Assembly: GCA_902766255.1 (NCBI GenBank)
Contig: CACXCS010000086.1
Location: 62,001-126,000 of the forward strand
Length of the DNA stretch: 64,000 bases
Direction: 5' to 3'
From: an uncultured Bacteroidia bacterium
Lineage (GTDB): Bacteria > Bacteroidota > Bacteroidia > Bacteroidales > UBA932
Shown here in pieces: positions 56,223 to 64,000 of the stretch (position 1 is its first letter; each line of letters opens with the position of its first letter). Below the pieces are notes generated by a model, which was given only the letters and a program-made list of their open reading frames with translations, was not told the origin of the DNA and searched no databases. Position numbers and translations under genes: made by a program.

Positions 56223-58210
56223 CATTATTCTCAGATTCCGATTGCGACGTGACTCCCGCAATTGCAAGGGAGTACGGTTACAAAGTAATTCCCATGCCCT
56301 ACGCAGTGGACGGTAAACTCTACCATCCCTTCGTAGACAGCGAGGACTTCGACCACAAGACCTTCTACAATATGCTTCGCAAAGGCACTCTTCCTACCAC
56401 AAGCGCCATAAGCGAAGCAGTTTACGTAAAGTATTTCGAGCCTGAGTTCGCTGCCGGAAACGATATTTTCTATGTCCATTTCTCGTCCGGCATGTCCAAT
56501 ACTTTTGCCAATATGGACATGGCCGTCAAGAACCTGCTTGCCAAGTATCCGGAACGCAAGTTCTGGTCGGTCGATACGCTCGGCATATCTGCCGAATCAC
56601 TCAACATCGTCCTCGAAATAGGCGACATGTTCAAGGCTGGCAAGACTCCTGAAGAAGTGATGGAATGGGCAAAGGTGGAAGTTCAGAAATTCCCTTTGTA
56701 TTTCATCGCCGACGATCTTAAATTCTTCCGCCGCAGCGGACGCGTGAGCGGCCTTGCCGCCACAATGGGTTCGTTTATCGGCATCAGGCCAGTTATCTAC
56801 GTAAACGAGCAGGGCAAGATGGTCTCGATAGGCAAGGAAGTCGGCCGGGAGAAAGCCATCAACCGTCTGGTCCAGTATGTCGAGGAACTCGGGGAGGACG
56901 TCAAGGCCCACCGCGTAGTAATCGGACACGCCGACTGCCAGGAACTCGTTGATATTCTGGTAGCCAAGCTGCGCGAGAAGTTCGGAGACGATCTCAATAT
57001 CGTCGTTACGCTTGTCAATCCTACTATCGGAAGCCACTGCGGCCCCAACGGCATGGGTGTTTGCTTCCACGGCAAACACAGACAGGCCATGGTTGAAGTT
57101 CGCGAAGTCAAGACCCGCCGCCAGAGAAAAGAATTCATCGACTTTCCCCTCAAACTGTACAAGGGCGTTCCATGGTTCTGCCCTCCGCTGTACATGGATG
57201 AGCGCAACATCTTCGGCAGCAAGAACATATATAATGACACCTGCGACACGGTATACTTTGGTGCCTATCGTAACGGGCGCATGGTCGGACGCATCTGCGG
57301 AATAATCCAGAAAGCTGCAAACCAGAAGAACAACGAAAAGCGGGTACGGTTCGGCCGTTTCGATGCCATCGACGACCAGGAAGTGGCCGACGCCCTTTTC
57401 AAAGCCGTAGAGACCTGGGCTGTCGCCAAAGGTATGGATACCGCACACGGCCCCCTGGGCTTCTCCGACCTCGAGAGGGAGGGGCTTCTGATCGAAGGCT
57501 TCGACCAGCCAAACACCTTTGAAGAGCAGTACAACTTCCCTTACTACCAGAAACTTATCGAGGCCAACGGCTACACCAAGGAAGTGGACTGGACCGAAAG
57601 CAAACTCACCGTTCCCGCCGAGTATGACGGAAGCCTCGAGAAACTCGGCGACTTTGTAATGAAGCGCTACAAGCTCCGCCTTGGGCCGGCCAAAAACGTC
57701 AACGACTTCATTGACAAGTATGCTGACGGTCTATTTGACCTTATTGACAAATCGTACGACCATCTGTATGGAACAGTGCCTTTTACGGACGCCATGAAAA
57801 AGCAGATGATCGATGGTTTCAAGTTCATCGTGGACCTGCGCTTCGTTGCGGTAATTCTTAACGAAGAAGACAAGATAGTTGCCTTCGGTATATGCTTCCC
57901 AAGCATTATCGACGCATTACGCCCGTCCGACGGCCATATCACCGTGCCGATGCTGCTGCGTTTCCTTAAGGCAAAGAGTCATCCGCGTGTCATAGACCTT
58001 GGTCTTGTTGGAGTTGACCCCGAGTACCTGAACAAAGGTATCAGTGCCGTATTTGCCGCTGCTCTCATGAAAATGCTCAAGGAGGACGGCATCGAATACG
58101 CTGAAACCAACCTTAACCTCGAGGACAACTACGACATTCAGAATCTCTGGAAGCACTTCGGGCGCGTCAATCACAAAAAGCGCCGCGCATTCGTAAAGAA
58201 ACTCGTATGA
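56216..58210 (+). CDS. FakB (DegV) fatty-acid binding domain fused to a GNAT-like acyltransferase domain
   Basis: 664 residues. Residues 1-289 are a DegV/FakB domain: SDSDCDVTP at the start, Thr/Ser at 61-66 (TTSAIS, fatty-acid carboxylate site), FSSGMSNTF around 89-97, and His274 in GSHCGPNGMGV, the His near the FakA active site. From ~292 to 664 is a different protein, with VEVREVKTRRQRKEFIDFP, KLYKGVPWFCPPLYMDERN, FGRFDAIDD, HGPLGFSDLE and GLVGVDPEYLNKGISAVF, matching a Bacteroidota family of ~370-residue GNAT-like proteins that normally stands alone. Both halves look intact. Overlaps fakA by 7 bases and plsX by ATGA. Confidence 0.88.
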   Translation: MLTLFSDSDCDVTPAIAREYGYKVIPMPYAVDGKLYHPFVDSEDFDHKTFYNMLRKGTLPTTSAISEAVYVKYFEPEFAAGNDIFYVHFSSGMSNTFANMDMAVKNLLAKYPERKFWSVDTLGISAESLNIVLEIGDMFKAGKTPEEVMEWAKVEVQKFPLYFIADDLKFFRRSGRVSGLAATMGSFIGIRPVIYVNEQGKMVSIGKEVGREKAINRLVQYVEELGEDVKAHRVVIGHADCQELVDILVAKLREKFGDDLNIVVTLVNPTIGSHCGPNGMGVCFHGKHRQAMVEVREVKTRRQRKEFIDFPLKLYKGVPWFCPPLYMDERNIFGSKNIYNDTCDTVYFGAYRNGRMVGRICGIIQKAANQKNNEKRVRFGRFDAIDDQEVADALFKAVETWAVAKGMDTAHGPLGFSDLEREGLLIEGFDQPNTFEEQYNFPYYQKLIEANGYTKEVDWTESKLTVPAEYDGSLEKLGDFVMKRYKLRLGPAKNVNDFIDKYADGLFDLIDKSYDHLYGTVPFTDAMKKQMIDGFKFIVDLRFVAVILNEEDKIVAFGICFPSIIDALRPSDGHITVPMLLRFLKAKSHPRVIDLGLVGVDPEYLNKGISAVFAAALMKMLKEDGIEYAETNLNLEDNYDIQNLWKHFGRVNHKKRRAFVKKLV

Positions 58211-59226
58211 TAAAGATCCTTATAGACTGCTTTGGCGGCGACCACAGCCCCGAAGCCAATGTTGACGGAGCCCTTGCCGCTCTTGAATTGCTTCCCGACC
58301 TGCAGCTCGTGCTGAGCGGAGACCAGCCAGTCCTTGAAAGCCTGCTCAAAACGCGCAGCTACGATGGTTCCCGCATCGAAATCCTCCATGCACCGCAGGT
58401 TATCGGCTGCGACGAACGTCCTACCGACGTAATACGCCTTAAGCGGGATTCTTCTATGGTCAAAGCCATACGCATGCTGCGCGATGATGATTCAGTGGCA
58501 GCGATGGTCAGCACAGGCTCGACGGGAGCGCTTGTGGCTGCCGCACTTACCCGCATCGGCCGTTTAGAAGGTATAATCCGCCCGGCCTTCTGCCCCCTTC
58601 TGCCCACAATGAACGGCGGAATAGTAGGAGTGTGCGACAGCGGAGCCAATGTGGAAGTTACTCCAGAACACCTCAGGCAATTTGCCATCATGGCCTCGCT
58701 GTACATGGAGAATGTTTACGATGTTCCAAAGCCCCGCGTGGCCCTTCTCAACGTCGGCAAAGAGGCTGAAAAAGGCGACGAACTGCGCCAGACTGCATAT
58801 AAGTTGCTCAGCGAGACCAAGGAGCTCAATTTTGTCGGCAACATGGAAAGCCGCGACCTGTTGAGCGGGAACTACGATGTAGTTGTGGCAGACGGCTTCA
58901 GCGGAAACGTGCTGGTCAAAACTACAGAAGGTACTGCTCTTGAACTTCTCAAGAAGCTCAAATCCGACATTTATTCAAAAATGATATACAAGCTTGGCGC
59001 CGCTCTTATGGCCAAAATGTTCAAGGATGAAAAAGAGTTCTTCAACTATCAGAACTATGGAGGAAGCGTCCTCCTCGGCACATCCAAAGTCATTGTCAAA
59101 GGGCATGGAAGCAGCAAGGCAAAGTCTGTTCAGAAGTGCATCGAACAAGCTTACAAGATGCAGCTCAGTGCCCTCGGGCCCAAGATTGAAGAAGTTATTG
59201 GAAAATACGAACACTACGAATATTAA
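58207..59226 (+). CDS. plsX: Acyl-phosphate:ACP acyltransferase PlsX
   Basis: 339 residues. IKILIDCFGGDHSP start, MVSTGSTGALVAAAL, NVGKEAEKGDELRQTAY and VVADGFSGNVLVKTTEGTA are the PlsX motifs. It swaps acyl groups between ACP and phosphate, giving the acyl-phosphate used by PlsY. Lying between the FakB fusion and acpP, it can pass FakAB-made acyl-phosphate to ACP. No rpmF or fabH is adjacent, unlike the common plsX context. Confidence 0.95.
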   Translation: MIKILIDCFGGDHSPEANVDGALAALELLPDLQLVLSGDQPVLESLLKTRSYDGSRIEILHAPQVIGCDERPTDVIRLKRDSSMVKAIRMLRDDDSVAAMVSTGSTGALVAAALTRIGRLEGIIRPAFCPLLPTMNGGIVGVCDSGANVEVTPEHLRQFAIMASLYMENVYDVPKPRVALLNVGKEAEKGDELRQTAYKLLSETKELNFVGNMESRDLLSGNYDVVVADGFSGNVLVKTTEGTALELLKKLKSDIYSKMIYKLGAALMAKMFKDEKEFFNYQNYGGSVLLGTSKVIVKGHGSSKAKSVQKCIEQAYKMQLSALGPKIEEVIGKYEHYEY

Positions 59227-59231
59227 CAGCC

Positions 59232-59459
59232 ATGTTTGAAGAAGTCAAGGCCATTCTGGCCAAACAGCTGAGGCGCGACCCCCAGACTATCACTCTCCAG
59301 TCCGAGATAAAAAAAGACCTCGGAGCCGACTCTCTGGACATCCTGCAACTCCTGATGCGGGTGGAAGACGAATACGGCATTGTCATTCCCGACCAGGAAC
59401 TGGCCGGTTTCAAGACAGTTGCCAATGTGGTTGCATTCCTTGACAAACAACCCAAATAG
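59232..59459 (+). CDS. acpP: Acyl carrier protein
   Basis: 75 residues, acidic, four-helix. The phosphopantetheine Ser34 is in GADSLDILQLLMRVEDEYG. It starts 5 bases after plsX. Whether it is the main ACP of fatty-acid synthesis or a dedicated one for the Fak pathway is open; the usual fabF partner is absent here. Confidence 0.93.
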   Translation: MFEEVKAILAKQLRRDPQTITLQSEIKKDLGADSLDILQLLMRVEDEYGIVIPDQELAGFKTVANVVAFLDKQPK

Positions 59460-59467
59460 CATTTATT

Positions 59468-60010
59468 ATGGATAAGGTTACTCTTCACGACAAGACTTTC
59501 CGGAAATTCATCTACAACTCCCGCATCATGGAAGCCATCGAGGAGGTGGCAGAACGCATCAACGCTGACTTCGAGGGTTGTGAAGATATTCCAGTAGTAA
59601 TCTGCACTTTGAACGGAGCGCTCCCCTTCACCGGCGAGCTCTTCATGCGCCTGAAATTCAATTGCGAACTTGGCAGTGTAAAACTAAGTTCATACCGCGG
59701 CACCTCCAGCACAGGCACAGTCCTTACTGTCCAGGGTCTTACCGAAGAAGTTGCCGGCAAGCGGGTGATTGCATGCGAGGATATCGTTGATACAGGCAAT
59801 ACTATCCTGGCGCTCAGGGAGTTGCTACTGGCAAACGGTGCTACCGAAGTACGCATAGCCACCATGATGCTCAAGCCCGACATCTACGACAAAGATATCA
59901 AACTGGACTACGTGGGAATGGAGATACCTAATGACTTTATAGTGGGTTATGGCTTGGACTACAATGGCCTGGGCCGCAATCTCAAGGATATTTACGTTCT
60001 GGACAAATGA
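59468..60010 (+). CDS. hpt: Hypoxanthine phosphoribosyltransferase
   Basis: 180 residues. PRPP-binding motif VIACEDIVDTGNTI is followed by the flexible hinge and DFIVGYGLDYNG near the end; LKLSSYRGTSS-like loop (VKLSSYRGTSSTG) is also present. It salvages hypoxanthine (and possibly guanine) to the nucleotide. Overlaps adk by ATGA, forming a purine pair. Confidence 0.93.
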   Translation: MDKVTLHDKTFRKFIYNSRIMEAIEEVAERINADFEGCEDIPVVICTLNGALPFTGELFMRLKFNCELGSVKLSSYRGTSSTGTVLTVQGLTEEVAGKRVIACEDIVDTGNTILALRELLLANGATEVRIATMMLKPDIYDKDIKLDYVGMEIPNDFIVGYGLDYNGLGRNLKDIYVLDK

Positions 60011-60582
60011 AATACTACGTTCTTTTCGGGCCTCCCGGAGCTGGCAAGGGCACCCATGCAGGAGCTCTCGCCCAGAAGTATAATCTTAAGCACCTCTCTA
60101 CCGGAGAGTTGCTCAGGGCCGAAATCGCCGCAGGCTCCCCCCTCGGCATCCAGGCTCGCGACCTCATCGCCGCCGGCAACTTAGTTCCCGACGAGGTTGT
60201 AGAAGGCATGATCGAAGCCGCATTCGATTCCATTAAGGATGTTGACGGATTCCTGCTGGACGGATTCCCCCGTACACTCCCCCAGGCAGAAGCCCTTGAC
60301 AGGATTACCGCTGCCCGCAACAGCGAAGTGACGGGTGTCATTTCCATCATGATTCCCGACGAAGAAGTATTCCGCAGAATTGCCCGCAGGGCTGAAATCG
60401 AAGGCCGCGCGGACGATGCGTCCCAAGCCACTATCGCACATCGCATCGAAACTTACCACGCTCAGACAGAGCCTCTTATCGAATACTACCGGAATGCCGG
60501 AAAGTATCACGAGGTCAATGGATACCCCGGAACTATAGAGGAAGTTCGAGAGCGCGTATTGACAATGGTAGAAAGCATTTAG
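60007..60582 (+). CDS. adk: Adenylate kinase (short-lid form)
   Basis: 191 residues. P-loop FGPPGAGKGTH (residues 7-17), LLDGFPRTLPQAEAL, and ADDASQATIAHRIETYH. The lid is short and has no zinc Cys cluster, as usual in Bacteroidota. It balances ATP, ADP and AMP. Three bases separate it from holA. Confidence 0.96.
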   Translation: MKYYVLFGPPGAGKGTHAGALAQKYNLKHLSTGELLRAEIAAGSPLGIQARDLIAAGNLVPDEVVEGMIEAAFDSIKDVDGFLLDGFPRTLPQAEALDRITAARNSEVTGVISIMIPDEEVFRRIARRAEIEGRADDASQATIAHRIETYHAQTEPLIEYYRNAGKYHEVNGYPGTIEEVRERVLTMVESI

Positions 60583-60585
60583 AAT

Positions 60586-61632
60586 ATGGCGGCACGCCAA
60601 AAAGAAGATACTGCGGCCCTGAGCCGGCAACTGATAAATGACGCCCTTGCCGGGGTGTTCAAGCCGGTGTATGTCCTTATGGGCGACGAGCCATACTACC
60701 CCGAACTGGTGTGCCAGGCCATCATCGACAACTGCATCGACGAATTCGGCAAAGACTTCAACGAAACTATCTGTTACGGCGCTGACGTCACTCCTGAACA
60801 GGTTGTCACGGCTGCCCGTCGCTACCCAATGATGGCTGACCGTCAGCTGGTTGTTGTCAAGGAGGCGCAGATGATGAAAGGCAGCGACGAGATAGCTGTC
60901 TACCTCGATGCGCCCCTTGACTCGACAGTTCTGGTACTGCTGCTGCGCGGTGCCTCGCTGGACAAGCGCAAGGCTCTGTACAAGGCAGCGCAAAAGGTAG
61001 GCGCAGTGCTTGACAGCCCCGCACTTCGCGACTATGAGATGCCGGCATGGATCAGCAGGTATTATCAGGAGCATGGGCTCAACATCGACCCCGAAGCGGC
61101 CGCTCTCTTCGCGGAGTCAGTCGGAACCGAATTGTCAACCATCGCAGTGGAAACAGACAAGCTGCTTAAGAATCTTCCAGAAGGAGCAAAAGATGTATCT
61201 ATAGCAGATATTGAGAAGAATGTTGGTATCTCCCGGCAGTTCAGCATCTTCGAACTGACAAAAGAACTATCGTTCAGGCATTCTGGGAGAGCTCTGAAGA
61301 TAGCTGCGCATCTTGGTACTGCTGCCCGTTTCAACATGCCTCAGGCCGTAAGTGCTCTTTATATGCACTTCTACCGAATTCTAAAATATTCGGTTCTTGT
61401 TTCACGAGGAGGGCAGGTTTCGCCCGATGAAAAAGCGTCCGCACTCGCCGGAGTCAATCCTTATTTTTATCGTGAATACGACACTGCTGTCCGCAACTAC
61501 CCTCTCCCAAAGGCCCAGGCTGTAATTTCACTCCTTTGTGAATACGATTTCTTGGCCAAGGGCGGAGACGGAGGTGCCGCCACTCCAGACGAGCTGCTCA
61601 TAGAGTTGGTTGCTAAAATCCTGAGCGTATGA
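60586..61632 (+). CDS. holA: DNA polymerase III subunit delta
   Basis: 348 residues. Matches HolA: PVYVLMGDEPYYPELVCQAI (degenerate P-loop-like region), RRYPMMADRQLVVVKEAQ, and the C-terminal domain FNMPQAVSALYMHFYRILKY. It opens the sliding clamp in the clamp loader. Overlaps the transporter gene by ATGA. Confidence 0.9.
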   Translation: MAARQKEDTAALSRQLINDALAGVFKPVYVLMGDEPYYPELVCQAIIDNCIDEFGKDFNETICYGADVTPEQVVTAARRYPMMADRQLVVVKEAQMMKGSDEIAVYLDAPLDSTVLVLLLRGASLDKRKALYKAAQKVGAVLDSPALRDYEMPAWISRYYQEHGLNIDPEAAALFAESVGTELSTIAVETDKLLKNLPEGAKDVSIADIEKNVGISRQFSIFELTKELSFRHSGRALKIAAHLGTAARFNMPQAVSALYMHFYRILKYSVLVSRGGQVSPDEKASALAGVNPYFYREYDTAVRNYPLPKAQAVISLLCEYDFLAKGGDGGAATPDELLIELVAKILSV

Positions 61633-63308
61633 GTTTTATTCTGTCGGGAAGCACAGCCGGAGCAATCTTGATTCTGGCGTTGGTTATAGCATCAGGTCTG
61701 TATCTTGGGCGATTCAAAGTCAAAGGCATTTCCCTTGGCTCTACTTGGATTCTCTTTGTAGGTATAGCCCTGAGCCATTTCGGACTGCGCATCAATCCTA
61801 CTATCCTCTCGTTCATAAAGGATTTTGGCTTGATACTCTTTGTATTCGCCATTGGACTGCAGGTCGGCCCCGGCTTCTTCAGGTCGTTCCGTAAAGACGG
61901 TCTGTCCATGAACCTGCTGGCCATAGGGCTCGTGCTTCTGGCAGTGCTAACCACTTATGTCATTCATGTCATTACAGGTGAGGACCTTTCTATAATGACC
62001 GGCATAATGTCGGGGGCCGTAACCAATACTCCCGGCCTTGGTGCTGCACAGCAGACAATTTCCGACGCTACGATTGCGTCCGGCGGCACATTGGAAGCGG
62101 CCGAATCCGCCTCTTCCAGCATCGCATCCGCTTATGCTGTCGCCTATCCTCTGGGGGTGCTGGGCGCTTTGTTGATGCTTGTTGTATTCCGCGCCATCTG
62201 CAGGGTAAACATAGAGAAAGAGAAGGAAAAAGCCAAAGAAGGTTATGACCCGGCCAATGCTTATCGAATCGCCTGCAAAGTTGAGAATCCGGCAATCTTC
62301 GGAAAGTCGCTTCGTGATATTGTCGGGGAGAACAATGCCGACCATCTTGTTGTATCGCGAATGATGAGCGGATCCGAGGTGTTCTTCCCCGACCTTGACC
62401 GTCCTTTGAAAGAGGGCGACAAATTATTGGTAGTCACCGATATAGAGCACAAGGAGAAAGTCGCCATTGTTTTCGGTGAGACCTTCCCGGTCAACATGAA
62501 GGACTGGATGCGTCCGGGCACCCAGCTGGTCAACCGCAGGCTTTCTATAACGAAAAGCGCCATTACAGGCATGAGCCTGCGCAAACTCAACATCCGCCAG
62601 AAATACGGTGTAACCGTAACCCGGATCCTGCGAGGCGGTGTCGACCTTCAGGCTGATCCTAATCTTATACTTCAGGTTGGCGACAGCATTCAGGTCGTCG
62701 GTCCCGACGAGAGCATAGAGCACCTGGCCGCTCTTGTCGGTAACCAGCCCGAGACCCTGCGCAAGCCCAATCTCGTGCCTATTTTCTTCGGAATAGCAGT
62801 CGGAGTGCTTGTAGGACTTATCCCCATACATCTTCACTCCATGCCCCAGCCGCTTAAGCTGGGCCTTGCGGGCGGACCATTGATTGTGGCCATTCTGCTG
62901 GGATATTTCGGTCCCAAACTGCGTATTACCACGTATACGGCGCTTAGCGCCAACCTTATGATACGTGAAATGGGAATTTCCCTTTTCATGGCAGCCGTGG
63001 GTCTGGGTGCTGGCGAGAACTTCGTCTCCAGCCTTGTTAACGGAGGATACATATGGGTACTCTATGGCGCCATCATCACCCTGCTGCCAATGAGCATCAT
63101 CGCCTTCCTTGCCAGGGTCGCATTCAAGATGGATTTCTTCAAAATTTGCGGCCTGCTTGCCGGAGGCACTACAGATCCGGCACTCCTTGCTTTCTCCGAA
63201 CAAGCTTACGGCAGCAGCCGCATAGCTGTCAATTATGCCACCGTATACCCCCTGACTATGTTCTTGCGTGTGGTGGCAGCACAAGTTCTGATAATGATAA
63301 TGCTTTAA
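61629..63308 (+). CDS. YidE/AspT-type putative transporter with two RCK_C domains
   Basis: 559 residues, with the AspT/YidE duplication: two blocks of five to six membrane segments (~10-190 and ~385-559) around two RCK_C domains (~205-290 and ~295-380, e.g. LLVVTDIEHKEKVAIVFGE and LQVGDSIQVVGPDESIEHL). Motifs include IGLQVGPGFFRSFRKDG, MSGAVTNTPGLGAAQQ and GLLAGGTTDPALLAF. AspT exchanges aspartate and alanine; the substrate here is unknown. Confidence 0.9.
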   Translation: MSFILSGSTAGAILILALVIASGLYLGRFKVKGISLGSTWILFVGIALSHFGLRINPTILSFIKDFGLILFVFAIGLQVGPGFFRSFRKDGLSMNLLAIGLVLLAVLTTYVIHVITGEDLSIMTGIMSGAVTNTPGLGAAQQTISDATIASGGTLEAAESASSSIASAYAVAYPLGVLGALLMLVVFRAICRVNIEKEKEKAKEGYDPANAYRIACKVENPAIFGKSLRDIVGENNADHLVVSRMMSGSEVFFPDLDRPLKEGDKLLVVTDIEHKEKVAIVFGETFPVNMKDWMRPGTQLVNRRLSITKSAITGMSLRKLNIRQKYGVTVTRILRGGVDLQADPNLILQVGDSIQVVGPDESIEHLAALVGNQPETLRKPNLVPIFFGIAVGVLVGLIPIHLHSMPQPLKLGLAGGPLIVAILLGYFGPKLRITTYTALSANLMIREMGISLFMAAVGLGAGENFVSSLVNGGYIWVLYGAIITLLPMSIIAFLARVAFKMDFFKICGLLAGGTTDPALLAFSEQAYGSSRIAVNYATVYPLTMFLRVVAAQVLIMIML

Positions 63309-63311
63309 CAT

Positions 63312-64000
63312 ATGAAAAAAGTTTCTCTTGCCCTGGTCGCTATCCTGACCATCTTTACAGCTTGCAAAGAAAATCCCAAATCTCAATTTAACCGCAAAGT
63401 AGCCGACTATGCCGTAGTGACCCTTGAAACTCCAAGTCTTGAAGGTATCTCCGACAACGGAAAGGAAGTTCTCAACCTCTACCGTTTTGCGGCGCAGGAA
63501 ATTGACGCCCTTTACTGGGAGCAGTATTTCGGCAACAGGGACTCGCTGCTTTCAGCCATTAAAGATCCCGTGCAGCAATTATTTGCACAGATCAACTATG
63601 GTCCCTGGGACCGTACCGACGGCAAATCGTTTGTAGAAGGTTACGCCGACCGCCTGCCCGGAGCCGGCTTCTACCCTTCCGATATGACCGTCCAGGAATT
63701 CGAGAACTTCGAAGACCCGGCAAAGGCCAGCCCCTACACCCTTATTACCCGTGGTGAAGACGGTTCGCTGAAAGCAGTCTGGTACCATGATGCCTATAAG
63801 GAGCATCTCGAGAAAATAGCCAACTACCTCCGCGCGGCAGCCGACATAACCATCAAGCCCAGTGTCAAGAAATACCTTCTGAGCAAGGCTGATGCGCTGC
63901 TGTCCGATAACTATTACCAGAGCGGAATTGACTGGCTGGATATGACAGACAGCAAGATGGACCTTGTAATCGGCCCCAACGAAACCGCCGATGACCAGCT
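63312..64000 (+). CDS. DPP III/M49-like peptidase family lipoprotein, N-terminal part (3' end outside window)
   Basis: 229 residues are inside the window. MKKVSLALVAILTIFTAC is a lipoprotein signal, so the protein is periplasmic or outer-membrane bound. NRDSLLSAI, QINYGPWDRTDG, and near the edge DLVIGPNETADDQ resemble the region before the active site of M49-like Zn peptidases (IGPYET-type motif). The zinc-binding HExxxH would be downstream, outside the window, so the peptidase call stays tentative. Begins 3 bases after the transporter. Confidence 0.6.
   Translation, partial: MKKVSLALVAILTIFTACKENPKSQFNRKVADYAVVTLETPSLEGISDNGKEVLNLYRFAAQEIDALYWEQYFGNRDSLLSAIKDPVQQLFAQINYGPWDRTDGKSFVEGYADRLPGAGFYPSDMTVQEFENFEDPAKASPYTLITRGEDGSLKAVWYHDAYKEHLEKIANYLRAAADITIKPSVKKYLLSKADALLSDNYYQSGIDWLDMTDSKMDLVIGPNETADDQ

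Noticed and set aside
61396..61408. TGTTTCACG-like sequence as a parS site
   Set aside because: Only the left half of the palindrome is present, and it lies inside holA, far from parAB.

Overview
The window is a gene-dense stretch, GC-rich for its phylum, from a member of the Bacteroidota, most likely the order Bacteroidales; an uncultured gut lineage related to Rikenellaceae would fit, but family level is a guess. Reasons: promoters of the TAnnTTTG type; no Shine-Dalgarno dependence; Bacteroidota gene families (fimbrillin-like lipoproteins, GLUG repeats, C10 peptidase, DUF2764 in a V-ATPase operon, DUF5683 next to parAB, a helix-hairpin-helix beta-barrel protein, a TamL-like lipoprotein); and many lipoprotein signals. 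I see 56 protein genes, no tRNA, rRNA, CRISPR array or insertion sequence, and no gene-free stretch longer than about 250 bases.

Layout. 1-3.3 kb: end of an SGNH hydrolase coupled to a large GLUG-repeat surface lipoprotein, then a 28-bp perfect inverted repeat. 3.5-10.5 kb: complete V-type ATPase operon (E, DUF2764, A, B, D, I, K) behind a canonical promoter; the proteolipid keeps all five Na+ ligands known from Enterococcus NtpK. 10.6-15.8 kb (minus): TrmH-type methyltransferase, TamL-like barrel lipoprotein, GH13 enzyme, GpsA. 15.9-17.6 kb: YegP and a PPi-type phosphofructokinase. 17.7-26.2 kb: tightly packed operon ligA, brkB-like, RelA-like (p)ppGpp synthetase with a dead hydrolase domain, Ig-like lipoprotein, outer-membrane protein, ispG. 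26.2-29.2 kb (minus): lipoprotein, RNase D-like exonuclease, RlmI-like methyltransferase. 29.3-30.2 kb: CDF transporter with a native His6 stretch, followed by a structured nested inverted repeat. 30.3-34.5 kb: C10 peptidase coupled to a fimbrillin-like lipoprotein, facing a secreted C1B peptidase. 34.5-38 kb: pssA against surE-lpxB-M48 peptidase.

38-44.6 kb: gapA, then a coupled set DUF362, SpsF-like cytidylyltransferase, GSA-type aminotransferase, NeuB-like synthase, YdcF-like protein and an unknown protein; this looks like synthesis of a CMP-activated nonulosonate-like sugar by a non-canonical route. 44.7-48 kb: OmpA/TPR lipoprotein and a CoA-transferase. 48-52 kb (minus): parA-parB-DUF5683-MltD-like transglycosylase. 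52-54.5 kb: lipid kinase against the HHH beta-barrel protein.

54.6-64 kb: one ten-gene operon, with fakA, a fakB fused to a GNAT-like domain, plsX, acpP, hpt, adk, holA, a YidE-type transporter and the start of an M49-like peptidase. FakA/FakB make acyl-phosphate, PlsX exchanges acyl groups between phosphate and ACP, and ACP is encoded next door, so the first four genes form a coherent fatty-acid activation module. The FakB-GNAT fusion is the most novel-looking protein in the window. Several genes have their promoter only 4-10 bases from the start codon, which implies nearly leaderless mRNAs.
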